Shown: piece after piece, positions 6,884 to 13,570 of the stretch
Layout: every line of letters begins with the position of its first letter
Position numbering within the stretch: position 1 is the first letter of the stretch
NCBI GenBank assembly: GCA_026770585.1
Contig: MU646777.1
Coordinates: 29,933 to 45,856 of the forward strand
Source of the DNA: Baffinella frigidus
Lineage: Eukaryota; Cryptophyceae; Cryptomonadales; Baffinellaceae
Length of the DNA: 15,924 nt
Reading direction: 5' to 3'
Notes under the pieces: generated by a model
The model's input: only the letters and a program-made list of their open reading frames with translations
What the model was told of the DNA's origin: nothing
The model's database searches: none
Position numbers and translations under genes: made by a program

Positions 6884-7076
6884 GCAACGCGTGCTTCAAG
6901 GCTATGAAATTCACTGGCTTCAAGAAGCTGTTCCCTGGTGCACACACAGAGCAGATGACGGGCAACTTCCGTGACAACGAAGTGCAGCTAGGACCCAGAA
7001 CCCAGAACCCCAAACGCTGCACCCTGATCGCTAAACCCTGCACCCACGCGGGCATCACGGAGGTGTCCAAAGTCCG
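6884..7076 (+). CDS. Exon-like segment 'CFKAMKFTGFKKLF' joined in frame to GITEVSKVR
   Basis: After gtgag at 6879-6883 the frame reads NACFKAMKFTGFKKLFPG, AHTEQMTGNFRDNEVQ, then LGPRTQNPKRCTLIAKPC and finally THAGITEVSKVR with donor GTCCG|GTGAGG. The first 34 residues look like a genuine protein segment. The middle is telomere-like filler (acccagaaccc) that happens to stay in frame, and the end is the fourth copy of the GITEVSKFR module. I do not recognise the family. Methionine codons exist (6904), but no start context supports initiation here. Confidence 0.45.
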
Positions 7077-7098
7077 GTGAGGAGAACCCATCATCAAC

Positions 7099-7305
7099 CG
7101 TAAATCCTGAAACCTGAACCCTGAACCCTGCACTCTGAACCCTGAACCTAAACCCTGAATCCTGAACCCTGAACCCTGAACCCTGAACCTTAAAACCCTG
7201 AACCCTGAACCCTGAACCTTAAACCTTAAAACCTAAACCCCAAACCCGAAATCCTAAACCATAAACCATAAACCATAAACCATAAACCATACACCATAAA
7301 CCATA
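7099..7305 (+). repeat. CCCTGAA then CCATAAA heptamer arrays
   Basis: About 7105-7240 is dominated by gaaccct units and about 7255-7305 by accataa units, with a short CCCAAAC transition. Period seven is kept through both blocks. No gene is seen between 7080 and 7435. Confidence 0.93.
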
Positions 7306-7435
7306 AATGTGAGACCAGAAACCAGAAACCAGAAACCCCAACACTAAACCCGAAACCCGAAACCAGGACCGACACGTACCTCAAAGTCCCAAACAACACG
7401 TCCATTTCAGGTCCCCCCAACCCCCCGTCCCGCGC

Positions 7436-7835
7436 GATTCGGGTACGGGTACTTCGTAGGGCCCTACGTGCCTGCCTACCGTAGGGCCCTACGGAATCCA
7501 CTTTCGTACCCGTACCCGAACGCACCCCCCCGCCCCCCGCGATTCGGGTACGGGTACTTCGTAGGGCCCTACGCGCCTGCCTACCGTAGGGCCCTACGGA
7601 ATCCACTTTCGTACCCGTACCCGAACGGACCCCCCGGTCCCGCGCGATTCAGGTACGGGTACTTCGTAGGGCCCTACGTGCCTGCCTACCGTAGGGCCCT
7701 ACGGAATCCACTTTCGTACCCGTACCCGAACGCACCCCCCCGCCCCCCGCGATTCGGGTACGGGTACTTCGTAGGGCCCTACGCGCCTGCCTACCGTAGG
7801 GCCCTACGGAATCCGCCTTCGTACCCGCACCCGAA
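7436..7835. repeat. 105-bp tandem array in which each unit is a hairpin
   Basis: Units start at gattc at 7436, 7541, 7646 and 7751, exactly 105 bp apart. Each holds gggtacgggtacttcg and gtagggccctacg, a short loop, then gtagggccctacgg and cgtacccgtacccgaa, so it folds on itself. Units 1 and 3 share tacgtgcc and gtcccgcgcg. Units 2 and 4 share tacgcgcc and cgccccccgcg, giving a 210-bp higher-order repeat. Because 105 is 35 codons, a repetitive frame (AYRRALRNPLSYPYPN...) stays open but has no independent coding support. Confidence 0.95.
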
Positions 7836-7885
7836 CGGACCTACCCCCCGAACCGAAGCTACCGTTTCTGAAATTACTCCCTAGC

Positions 7886-7996
7886 TCTGCCTGAGTTTTA
7901 TTCTGGCTCGTCCTAAAGTCTTTCCATTCGCCTGTGTGTACTGGATTTCTGCCCCTTATTACTTTTAAGGACGAGCCAGAATAAAACCCAGACAGA
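7886..7996. mobile_element. Foldback element with about 29-bp terminal repeats
   Basis: The left arm tctgcctgagttttattctg continues gctcgtcct. The reverse complement of the right arm reads tctgtctgggttttattctg and then gctcgtcct. The loop is about 50 bp. It starts just after the 105-bp array. Confidence 0.92.
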
Positions 7997-8109
7997 CCGC
8001 GCCAGGGCACACGTGGGATTTTCATACACACTCGTTCGCGCTAAAAGTGTTTAGATGGCTTATCGTGGTACAGATTCTTAAATTTCCGCATGACAAGAGC
8101 TCCCGATTC

Positions 8110-8165
8110 CGGGGGATCCCTGGGGGGAGGTATGAAGGTCGTGTTGGTATCAATAAAGCTCTCTC
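8110..8165 (+). repeat. Diverged distant copy of the 1761-2090 unit
   Basis: The order ggggggaggtatgaaggtcg, tgttggtatcaa, ctctctctct follows the 1761 unit (G-run, atggcggccgtgttggtact, pyrimidines). The acceptor AG is replaced by the start of the CT microsatellite. Confidence 0.45.
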
Positions 8166-8193
8166 TCTCTACAACACGGTGGAACCAGCAAAG

Positions 8194-8196
<3 letters not shown>

Positions 8197-8240
<44 letters not shown>

Positions 8241-8245
8241 CGCTC

Positions 8246-8277
<32 letters not shown>

Positions 8278-8528
8278 GCACACACACACACACTCTCTCT
8301 CTCTCTCTCTCGATCGCTCGCTCTCCCTCTCTCGCTCGCTCACACACACACACTCTCTCTCTCTCTCGCTCGCGCTCTCTCTCTCTCTCTCTCTCTCGCT
8401 TGCTCTCTCTCTCGCTTGCTCTCTCTCTCTCTCTCTCTCTCTCGCTCGCTCGCTCGCTTGCTCGCTCTCTCGCTCTCTCTCTTGCGCGCGCGCGCGCTCT
8501 CTCTCGCTCTCTCTCTCTCTCTCGCTCG

Positions 8529-8562
<34 letters not shown>

Positions 8563-8576
8563 CTCTCTCTCTCTCC
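8197..8576 (+). repeat. CT microsatellite with CA and CG blocks
   Basis: About 380 bp of (CT)n broken by cacacacacacac (two blocks), gatcgctcg, cgcttg and alternating cgcgcgcgcg (two blocks). It generates long open frames on both strands made of Ser-Leu or Glu-Arg, which are artefacts of composition. Confidence 0.98.
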
Positions 8577-8733
8577 AGAGCTTTAGTGCCGTATCCTGCG
8601 CGAGAGGAGGTAGGATTTCCTCCTCAAACCCTAGAACCTAGACTAGCTTTCCCGACACCCTAAACCCGAAACCCGAAACCCAAACCCCTAACCCTAACCC
8701 CTAAACCCCAAACCCCAGACCTCAAACCCCCAG

Positions 8734-8772
8734 GCTCTCCCTCCAAAAAAGCCCCGAAAGCTCCGGAGCTTC
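8734..8772 (+). pseudogene. Lys/Ala-rich exon module, copy 1 (short)
   Basis: After ccccag at about 8728-8733 the frame reads SPSKKAPKAPELL and then stop. It matches the start of copy 5 (SPSKKAPKSAEK) but ends in CCCTAAA filler without a donor. Confidence 0.45.
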
Positions 8773-8831
8773 TTTAAACCCTAAACCCTCACCCCCCAAA
8801 ACCCTAACCCCTACACCCTAAACCCCCTGGC

Positions 8832-8896
8832 TCGCCGAACAAGAAAGCTCCGAAAGCTCCGGAACGAACAGGCCCGGGGGCCAAATCCGCTGAAAA
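8832..8896 (+). pseudogene. Lys/Ala-rich exon module, copy 2
   Basis: Reads SPNKKAPKAPERTGPGAK then SAEN before entering filler. No AG acceptor lies at the expected place (ccctggctcg) and there is no donor. Confidence 0.45.
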
Positions 8897-9058
8897 TCCT
8901 CAACCCCTAAACCCCAAACCCTAAACCCTAAACCCCAACCCCCAAGCCCTGACTCCTCCCGCGCAGCCGGAGGCGCGAAGGCTGCGGGGCGTCCCCCACT
9001 CTTTTTCACACCCTAAACTCTAACCTCCAACCCCTAACCCCCAAACCCTCAACTCAAG

Positions 9059-9126
9059 CCTTGCCGAACAAGAAGGCTCCCAAGGCCCTGGAGCGTACTG
9101 GCCCGGGGGTCAAATCCGCCGAAAAC
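9059..9126 (+). pseudogene. Lys/Ala-rich exon module, copy 3
   Basis: After ctcaag the frame reads LPNKKAPKALERTGPGVK then SAEN. The base changes relative to copies 2 and 4 are scattered. There is no donor before the filler. Confidence 0.45.
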
Positions 9127-9265
9127 CCTCAACCGCAAACCCTCAACCCTAAACCCTAAACCCTAAAGGGCTAAAGAGGAAGGGCTAAAATTAATTTGGA
9201 CCGGTCACGCCCTAGCCCCTAAACCGTACACCCTAACCCCCAACCCCCAACCCCCAACCCCCAAG

Positions 9266-9331
9266 GATCGCCGAACAAGAAGGCTTCCAAGGCGCCGGAC
9301 CGGACCGGACCGGGGGTCAAATCCGCCGAAA
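9266..9331 (+). pseudogene. Lys/Ala-rich exon module, copy 4
   Basis: After ccccaag the frame reads SPNKKASKAPDRTGPGVK then SAEN, followed by filler and TAA. ACCGG is locally triplicated here. Confidence 0.45.
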
Positions 9332-9446
9332 ACCCTCAACCCTAAACCCTAAAGGGCTAACAAGGATGGGCTCACAAGATTTTGGACCGTTTTCGCCCTA
9401 CACCCTAACCCCCAAACCCTAACCCCAAACCCCCCAACCCCCCCAG

Positions 9447-9637
9447 CATCCCCCTCGAAGAAGGCTCCCAAATCCGCCGAAAAGGCGAAGAAGCCCGAAA
9501 AGCCCGCCAAGGCTGAAAAGGCCGAAAAGGCCGAAAAGGCCGAAAAGGCCGAAAAGGCCGAAAAGGTTAAGGCGACGCCTGAAAAGGCGAAGGCGAAGGC
9601 GGAGGCTCCGCCGAAGTTCCCCAAACGCGCCTCGAAG
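9447..9637 (+). CDS. Lys/Ala-rich exon, longest copy (5)
   Basis: The acceptor is a C-rich tract ending ccccccag. The donor is TCGAAG|GTAGTC. The 191-nt exon leaves 63 codons: SPSKKAPKSAEKAKKP, six or so EKA repeats, KATPEKAKAK and AEAPPKFPKRASK. The composition (Lys, Ala, Glu, Pro) resembles low-complexity basic tails such as those of histone H1-like or ribosome-associated proteins, but composition alone does not identify a family. The downstream copies share the APPKFPKRASK end and AAG|GTA donor. This is the best-preserved member of the array. Confidence 0.5.
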
Positions 9638-9720
9638 GTAGTCATTCCTTCGCAGTCTTTGGGCGTCGCGGGTTTGTACCGGGAGGGGATCGATTTCGGG
9701 CGACGCGTGGTACAAATGCG

Positions 9721-9810
9721 CTGTTTGGACCGGGGATCACGTCCGCCGATAAGGCCGAAAAGACGGAGGCGAAGGAGGCTCCGCCGAAGTTCCCGAAACG
9801 CGCCTCGAAG
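9721..9810 (+). CDS. Lys/Ala-rich exon module, copy 6
   Basis: Reads GPGITSADKAEKTEAKE then APPKFPKRASK with donor AAG|GTACCC. No clear acceptor was found, so the left boundary is arbitrary. The donor region is duplicated: ggtaccctaacacataaacc occurs at about 9810 and again at about 9837. Confidence 0.4.
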
Positions 9811-9998
9811 GTACCCTAACACATAAACCACCTGACGGTACCCTAACACATAAACCACCTATAACCATAACCAATACACCCTTCACAACAAACCACACGG
9901 TGGACTACGAAAATTTCATCAAAAGTCAACTTGCCCAGGGATCATTACCTTCAAGGCTTTTCGGATGCAAATTTGGTCACGTTACCCGCGGATGTTCG

Positions 9999-10061
9999 GC
10001 GCCTGACAAGGCGAAGGCGAACGCGGAGGCTCCGCCGAAGTTCCCGAAACGCGCCTCGAAG
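9999..10061 (+). CDS. Lys/Ala-rich exon module, copy 7
   Basis: Reads APDKAKANAEAPPKFPKR then ASK with donor AAG|GTACCA. The frame is open upstream to about 9900, but that sequence is unlike the other copies. Confidence 0.4.
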
Positions 10062-10153
10062 GTACCACTCGAGGCCAACCGTTGACTTTTTATAAAAACT
10101 TGTAGCTTTTGTGCAGCCACGTGGCTGCGTGAAACTTCTTTTGGCGGACTGGA

Positions 10154-10255
10154 CTGGGGGGCAAATCCGCCGAAAAGGCCGAAAAGGCGAAGGCAAAGGC
10201 GGAGCGTGAAACGGCAAAGAAGAAGGCTGAACCTGAGGCGAAACGCGTCTCCAAG
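10154..10255 (+). CDS. Lys/Ala-rich exon module, copy 8
   Basis: Reads LGGKSAEKAEKAKAKAER then ETAKKKAEPEAKRVSK. The donor CCAAG|GTAAGG is the strongest in the array. GGKSAEK corresponds to GPGVKSAEN of copies 2-4, showing that those short copies and the longer downstream copies are one family. G-rich heptamers (ttaggg orientation) follow the donor. Confidence 0.48.
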
Positions 10256-10299
10256 GTAAGGGTTTGGGGTTTAGGGATTAGGGTTGAGGGTTGAGGGTG

Positions 10300-10356
10300 A
10301 GAAGGCCGAAACGGCCGAAAAAGGCCAAGCCGAAGGCCTCGAAACGCGCCTCGAAG
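10300..10356 (+). pseudogene. Lys/Ala-rich exon module, copy 9, frameshifted
   Basis: The start reads EKAETAEK and the end reads AKPKASKRASK with donor AAG|GTACAA, but the two halves are in different frames because of a run of five A residues at about 10318-10322. It is therefore broken unless an internal acceptor is used. Confidence 0.45.
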
Positions 10357-10409
10357 GTACAAACCCGTCAACTTTGACGGTAAACCCGTCAAAGTTGACG
10401 GATTTGTAC
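10357..10409. repeat. 53-bp palindrome starting at a donor site
   Basis: gtacaaacccgtcaactttg continues acgg, then taa, then acccgtcaaagttgacggat and ttgtac. The arms are perfect except for one or two bases. It begins at the GT of exon copy 9. The core ccgtcaactttg also occurs in repeat R (2970, 3412, 3690). Confidence 0.93.
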
Positions 10410-10627
10410 GGGAAACGCAGCGTGTCAATTTACGAACCACGCACGCAAGAGTGTAGGGCTGACCTGGGAAAACAAGTCAGTTCACACGGAATTTGTACCA
10501 ACTTTCCGAAATTTCGATTTTTCTCTGGGGAGAATGTCCACTTATGAACTTAAAAAATAGTCAGATCTGACTATTTCTCCTGTAAGCCAGTCAGCTCTTC
10601 ACTCTTGCGTGGAATAGTCGGCCATTT

Positions 10628-10690
10628 GGTGAGAAAGCCGGAAAGGCGAAGCCGAAGGCTGAGCCTCAGGCCCCGAATCGCGTCTCGAAG
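10628..10690 (+). CDS. Lys/Ala-rich exon module, copy 10
   Basis: Reads FGEKAGKAKPKAEPQAPN then RVSK with donor AAG|GTACCT. It shares RVSK with copy 8 and KAKPKA with copy 9. It is the last copy of the array. AACCATAAA-type and aataagc heptamers (about 10695-10800) follow. Confidence 0.4.
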
Positions 10691-10694
10691 GTAC

Positions 10695-10800
10695 CTAAAC
10701 CCTAAACCTTAAACGCCGACCCCAAACCATAAACCATAAACAACACACAATAAGCAATAAGCAATAAGCAATAAACAATAAAATATACACCCTACACAAC
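10695..10800 (+). repeat. Heptamer filler (ccataaa, aataagc)
   Basis: Short blocks of period seven: aaccataaaccataaac and then four units of aataagc. Another transition form of the telomere-like repeats. Confidence 0.85.
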
Positions 10801-10833
10801 AAACGCAACGCCCTAACCGCGCCCGGCGGTGAA

Positions 10834-11012
10834 CCACACGAGGCTACCTATGCGAACAGAATAAATGTCGATTGTAAACGTGTGTAGTAATTTTCAGATG
10901 AAGAGCAGCGACTTTACACAGGTCCGACCGCTCAGCGGGCGGAAACGTGATCGTTTGCCCACAAAACTTTAAAGGTCCGTTTTATTCTGTTCGCCTGGGT
11001 AGCCTCGTGTGG
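10834..11012. mobile_element. MITE-like element with 32-bp terminal repeats
   Basis: The left end ccacacgaggctacctatgc continues gaacagaataaa. The reverse complement of the right end is ccacacgaggctacccaggc and then gaacagaataaaa. The interior includes gtgtgtagtaattttc, a motif also inside families A and C. Length 179 bp, with no coding sequence. Confidence 0.95.
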
Positions 11013-11362
11013 AAGAGGTCTGGCGACAAGAGGAATCAAACCTTGCATCTGTGAGCCACGAGAATAATCAAAATATGTTTCACTGCTAGCCTCAAGGTTT
11101 TGTCAGATTCAAATCCCCCATAAAAAACGTCAACTTAGCGCAGAGCTACCCAGAGTGGGTACATGGATTTCCAGTCAAGTTGACTGTTTGCATTGGGGTT
11201 GGCTTTAACAAAATCCTGGCCCTAGCAATGCATTTAGAGCGGGAAATCTACTACACACGTACAACTAAAACACGTTTACGGCGGGCCCGGTCAATCCCTA
11301 AAGTCGAACACTAACGCTCAGTCAAACCCTCAACCCTCTCGGCCGGTCAGCTTCACAGCGTG
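11013..11362. other. No gene seen; segment shared with 12337-12390
   Basis: The stretch from 11230 to 11282 (catttagagcgggaaatcta, then acgtacaactaaaa) recurs in diverged form at 12337-12390 (catttcgaggaggaaatcta, then acgtacaactaaaa). A weak inverted pair around gtcaactta at about 11108-11220 may be an old foldback. Confidence 0.6.
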
Positions 11363-11617
11363 AGCGTGATTTAGACCACGTGCAAAAATTAGAGCACGTG
11401 CACTATTTTTTAGAGCACGTGCAAAAATGTCTAAATCTAATCGCGGCAAGTATTTTCCGAAAATACGATTTCGGGGACCACCGAACCGATTTGCAACGAA
11501 AATTACTACACGGACGTGACCATTTTAAAAAGTACAGGCAAATTGTGAAGTAATTTTCGTTGAAAATACTTTTAAAATCGTATTTTCGGAAAATACTCGT
11601 CCGGATGAAATCACGCT
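11363..11617. mobile_element. Family A relative with a different subterminal palindrome and a nested hairpin
   Basis: The outer ends agcgtgat/atcacgct pair. Inside each arm is a 17-bp palindrome (11450-11466 GTATTTTCCGAAAATAC and its complement at 11580-11596), flanked as in 4481-4649 by a ccgga-type outer and a gatttcgggga inner sequence. The left arm is interrupted at about 11370-11436 by gatttagaccacgtgcaaaa ... gtctaaatc, itself a hairpin with three CACGTGCA copies. Confidence 0.85.
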
Positions 11618-11692
11618 AACGTGTTCCACGTGCCAAAATCGCGCCGCGCGGTCCAGGCAACCGTCTTACTGACGACTGACGGGGGACTCTGG

Positions 11693-11750
11693 TTTGCAGA
11701 TAAGCATAATAATTATAATAGTAACACTAACCCCCCCCCCGGCTGAGCAG
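11693..11750 (+). repeat. Intron-end repeat, copy 1 (second copy 12149-12209)
   Basis: gtttgcagataagcataat, attata, agtaacacta and a run of ten or more C lead to the acceptor before ACGACGCTGAAG. The same string recurs at 12149-12209, and its last part (aacactaccccccccc) at about 12500-12525. The exon copies were therefore duplicated together with their upstream intron end. Confidence 0.85.
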
Positions 11751-11813
11751 ACGACGCTGAAGCTGGTGCAGGCCCGAGAGCCGCCAGGCCTGTTCTCAGC
11801 GCTAGGATTTAGC
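11751..11813 (+). pseudogene. TTLKLAQAPPES exon module, copy 1
   Basis: The acceptor is a C-run followed by gagcag. It reads TTLKLVQAREPPGLFSAL. A 5-nt deletion (gcagg then cccgagag) shifts it relative to the intact copies, and no donor follows at the usual place. Confidence 0.45.
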
Positions 11814-11867
11814 TCTTCACTAGCGCCGCGAGCTCAACCCTGGCGCTGCGCGCGCGATTGGTACATT

Positions 11868-11915
11868 AATTAATCACGCGATTAGTACACTAATTAATTA
11901 ATTAATTAATTATTA
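11868..11915 (+). repeat. TTAA/attaatta AT-rich repeat
   Basis: Two copies of cgcgattggtacattaatta / cgcgattagtacactaatta followed by a run of attaatta. AT-rich island in an otherwise GC-rich setting. Confidence 0.9.
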
Positions 11916-11997
11916 GATGATCGAGATGGTAACCCGATCTTAAGGCTGGTTCAACCCAACCGAAACCCTAAAACCCCAACCCCCCCCCCCTCGGTAG

Positions 11998-12043
11998 ACG
12001 ACGCTGAAGCTGGCGCAGACGCCGCCCGAGAGCCGCTGCTAAG
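11998..12043 (+). pseudogene. TTLKLAQAPPES exon module, copy 2
   Basis: A C-run followed by tcggtag precedes TTLKLAQTPPESRC, then stop (TGC TAA). CCATAAA/CCCTGAA filler follows directly (about 12045-12130). No donor. Confidence 0.45.
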
Positions 12044-12044
12044 C

Positions 12045-12130
12045 CATAAACCCTTAACCATAAACCCTCAACCCTGAACCCTAAACCATAAACCCTAAAC
12101 CCTGAACCCTAAACCCTAAACCCTAGACCC
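12045..12130 (+). repeat. Mixed heptamers CCATAAA, CCCTGAA, CCCTAAA
   Basis: All three heptamer variants occur interleaved here, unlike the single-variant blocks at 5909 and 7105. Confidence 0.9.
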
Positions 12131-12209
12131 CAGAGCCGCCAGAGCGCGTCTCGTTTGCAGATAAGCATAATCATTATAAAAGTAACACTACCCCCCCCCC
12201 CCTGGACAG

Positions 12210-12340
12210 ACGACGCTGAAGCTAGCGCCGCCCGAGAGCCCCCCCACCCCCCCTCGTCCCTGCGCCGGTTGCCAAACCACAGCTCTTCCTGAGAAAAACA
12301 CGAACTTCACGGCGAAAAACGGCCCGCCATAAACTACATT
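12210..12340 (+). pseudogene. TTLKLAQAPPES exon module, copy 3
   Basis: A C-run followed by tggacag precedes TTLKLAPPESPPTPPRPC. The segment gcgcaggc is deleted in frame, and the frame stays open into unrelated sequence until TAA near 12330. No donor at the family position. Confidence 0.4.
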
Positions 12341-12525
12341 TCGAGGAGGAAATCTAGTACAAACGTACAACTAAAATATATGTACGGTCGTATACATGTA
12401 CGGCCGTGGTTCCGATTATACTAGCCCTCTGAGAGATGAGAGAGGCTACAGCAACAGATTGAGAGCAGGATTGAGGACGTTACCCCGGGGGTTTCCGTTT
12501 AACACTACCCCCCCCCCATGAGCAG

Positions 12526-12590
12526 ACGACGCTGAAGCTGGCGCAGGCGCCGCCCGAGAGCCGCCAGACCGCCCGTGCCGCTACCTCCAG
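12526..12590 (+). CDS. TTLKLAQAPPES exon, best copy (4)
   Basis: The acceptor is a C-run, atgagcag. The 65-nt exon reads TTLKLAQAPPESRQTARAAT then S, ending in phase 2 at the donor CTCCAG|GTCACC. The family is unknown to me. It has both splice signals and an intact frame, and copies 5 and 6 repeat its last 48 nt with the same donor. Confidence 0.45.
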
Positions 12591-12842
12591 GTCACCCTCT
12601 TCTTTGGGATTTGGTGTTCAGGGAGTAGGGTTTGCGCCCTAACCTGCCACCAGGTCTGTGTATGCCCTGGTCTGGGATTTAGGGTTTATTGTTTGGGATG
12701 AGGGTTTAGGATCGAGGGGAACAGAGGCCCATTGGGGTTGGGTGTAGCAGCAAACTGGTCCCTCCTTTAGGGTTTAGGAGAAAGGGGAAAGGAGAAAGGA
12801 GGTCCCCCCCTTAGGGTTGAGGGTGTAGGGTTGAGGGTGAAG

Positions 12843-12889
12843 CAGGCGCCGCCCGAGAGCCGCCAGACCGCCCGTGCCGCTGCCTCCAG
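12843..12889 (+). CDS. TTLKLAQAPPES exon module, copy 5
   Basis: QAPPESRQTARAAASR-type frame with donor CTCCAG|GTCACC. The first half of the exon is replaced by ggttgagggtgaag, so an AG at about 12842 would be the acceptor. It may not be used. Confidence 0.35.
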
Positions 12890-13140
12890 GTCACCCTCTT
12901 CTTTGGGATTTGGTGTTCAGGGATTCGGGTTTGCGCCCTAATCTGCCACCAGGTCTGTGTATGCCCTGGTCTGGGATTTAGGGTTTATTGTTTGGGATGA
13001 GGGTTTAGGATCGAGGGGAACAGAGGCCCATTGGGGTTGGGTGTAGCAGCAAACTGGTCCCTCCTTTAGGGTTTAGGAGAAAGGGGAAAGGAGAAAGGAG
13101 GTCCCCCCCTTAGGGTTGAGGGTGTAGGGTTGAGGGTGAA

Positions 13141-13188
13141 GCAGGCGCCGCCCGAGAGCCGCCAGACCGCCCGTGCCGCTGCCTCCAG
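13141..13188 (+). CDS. TTLKLAQAPPES exon module, copy 6
   Basis: Identical to copy 5 over the exon, with the same donor. The downstream intron diverges after about 45 bp. Confidence 0.35.
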
Positions 13189-13233
13189 GTCACCCTCTTC
13201 TTTGGGATTTGGTGTTCAGGGATTCGGGTTTGC

Positions 13234-13480
13234 GGTTTAGGCGCAAAGAGGTCCCTCGTTTTGGGTTTGGGTTTGGGGGTTAGGGTCTCGGAAAGCTGCC
13301 TGCTAGACCGCGCGTGCCGCTGCCACCATGTCCATTCCGAAACACTAACGGACTTGACGAACTGCATATCGAGTCCATACCTTCGGTTTTAGCCTGTTGC
13401 ATCGTGCACGAAGATAGTAAAACAGTGCTTGTGGCCGCGTTCACAGGCTGGCGTGTCGGAGTTGAGGGAGTTGGGTCGTT
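13234..13480 (+). other. No gene seen
   Basis: G-rich heptamer remnants to about 13300, a partial gaccgcgcgtgccgctgcca relative of the exon end near 13307, then unique sequence. An ATG with a gccaccATG context occurs at 13328 but is followed by a stop within six codons. Confidence 0.5.
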
Positions 13481-13484
13481 AGGT

Positions 13485-13556
13485 AGTTATGTAGTTAGGG
13501 AGTTAGGGAGTTAGGGAGTCAGGGAGTCAGGGAGTCAGGGAGTCAGGGAGTTAGGC
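13485..13556 (+). repeat. 8-bp minisatellite AGTTAGGG/AGTCAGGG
   Basis: About eight units, the first ones agttaggg and the later ones agtcaggg. Possibly derived from the G-rich telomere-like filler by a change of period from seven to eight. Confidence 0.93.
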
Positions 13557-13570
13557 CTAGGGGATTGGCG

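Larger units (their letters stand above)
8650..9446 (+). repeat. CCCTAAA-type telomere-like filler with an exon-duplication period of about 200 bp
   Basis: Degenerate ccctaaa/aacccc units fill the gaps between KKAPKA exon copies. Units of 190-220 bp repeat: filler, exon copy, then aaaccctcaaccctaaa, with gggctaa..ggatttt-type trailers at about 9170-9215 and 9350-9395. This is an interstitial telomere-like sequence rather than a chromosome end, because it is interrupted and flanked on both sides. Confidence 0.88.
12543..13233 (+). repeat. 299-bp tandem repeat, 2.3 units
   Basis: gcaggcgccgcccgagagcc recurs at 12543, 12842 and 13141, exactly 299 and 299 bp apart. Units 1 and 2 are almost identical. 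Unit 3 breaks off near 13233. Each unit contains the 3' part of the TTLKLAQAPPES exon with its donor, then G-rich TTTAGGG-type filler. The high identity indicates a recent duplication. Confidence 0.97.

Noticed and set aside
7436-7835. CRISPR array
   Set aside because: Units are 105 bp with no unique spacers, repeats are contiguous, and the setting is eukaryotic.
7468-7884. 138-residue plus-strand frame with a 35-residue repeat, possible repeat protein
   Set aside because: It comes from the 105-bp hairpin array, whose period is a multiple of three. The palindromic symmetry explains the sequence, and no splice or start context supports translation.
8041-8663. Long open frames on both strands rich in Ser-Leu or Arg-Glu
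   Set aside because: They lie wholly in the CT/CA/CG microsatellite and arise because dinucleotide repeats contain no stop codons.
8640-9446. Chromosome end or true telomere
   Set aside because: The CCCTAAA-type blocks are degenerate, interrupted by exon-like copies and flanked by kilobases of other sequence on both sides.
9349-9858. Minus-strand frame with FSAFSAFSAF and similar Leu/Phe repeats
   Set aside because: It is the complement of the EKAEKA exon. The plus strand has coherent splice boundaries and family-wide conservation, and the minus strand does not.
13328-13346. ATG in a strong gccaccATG context
   Set aside because: Stops after a few codons, and nothing upstream resembles a promoter.
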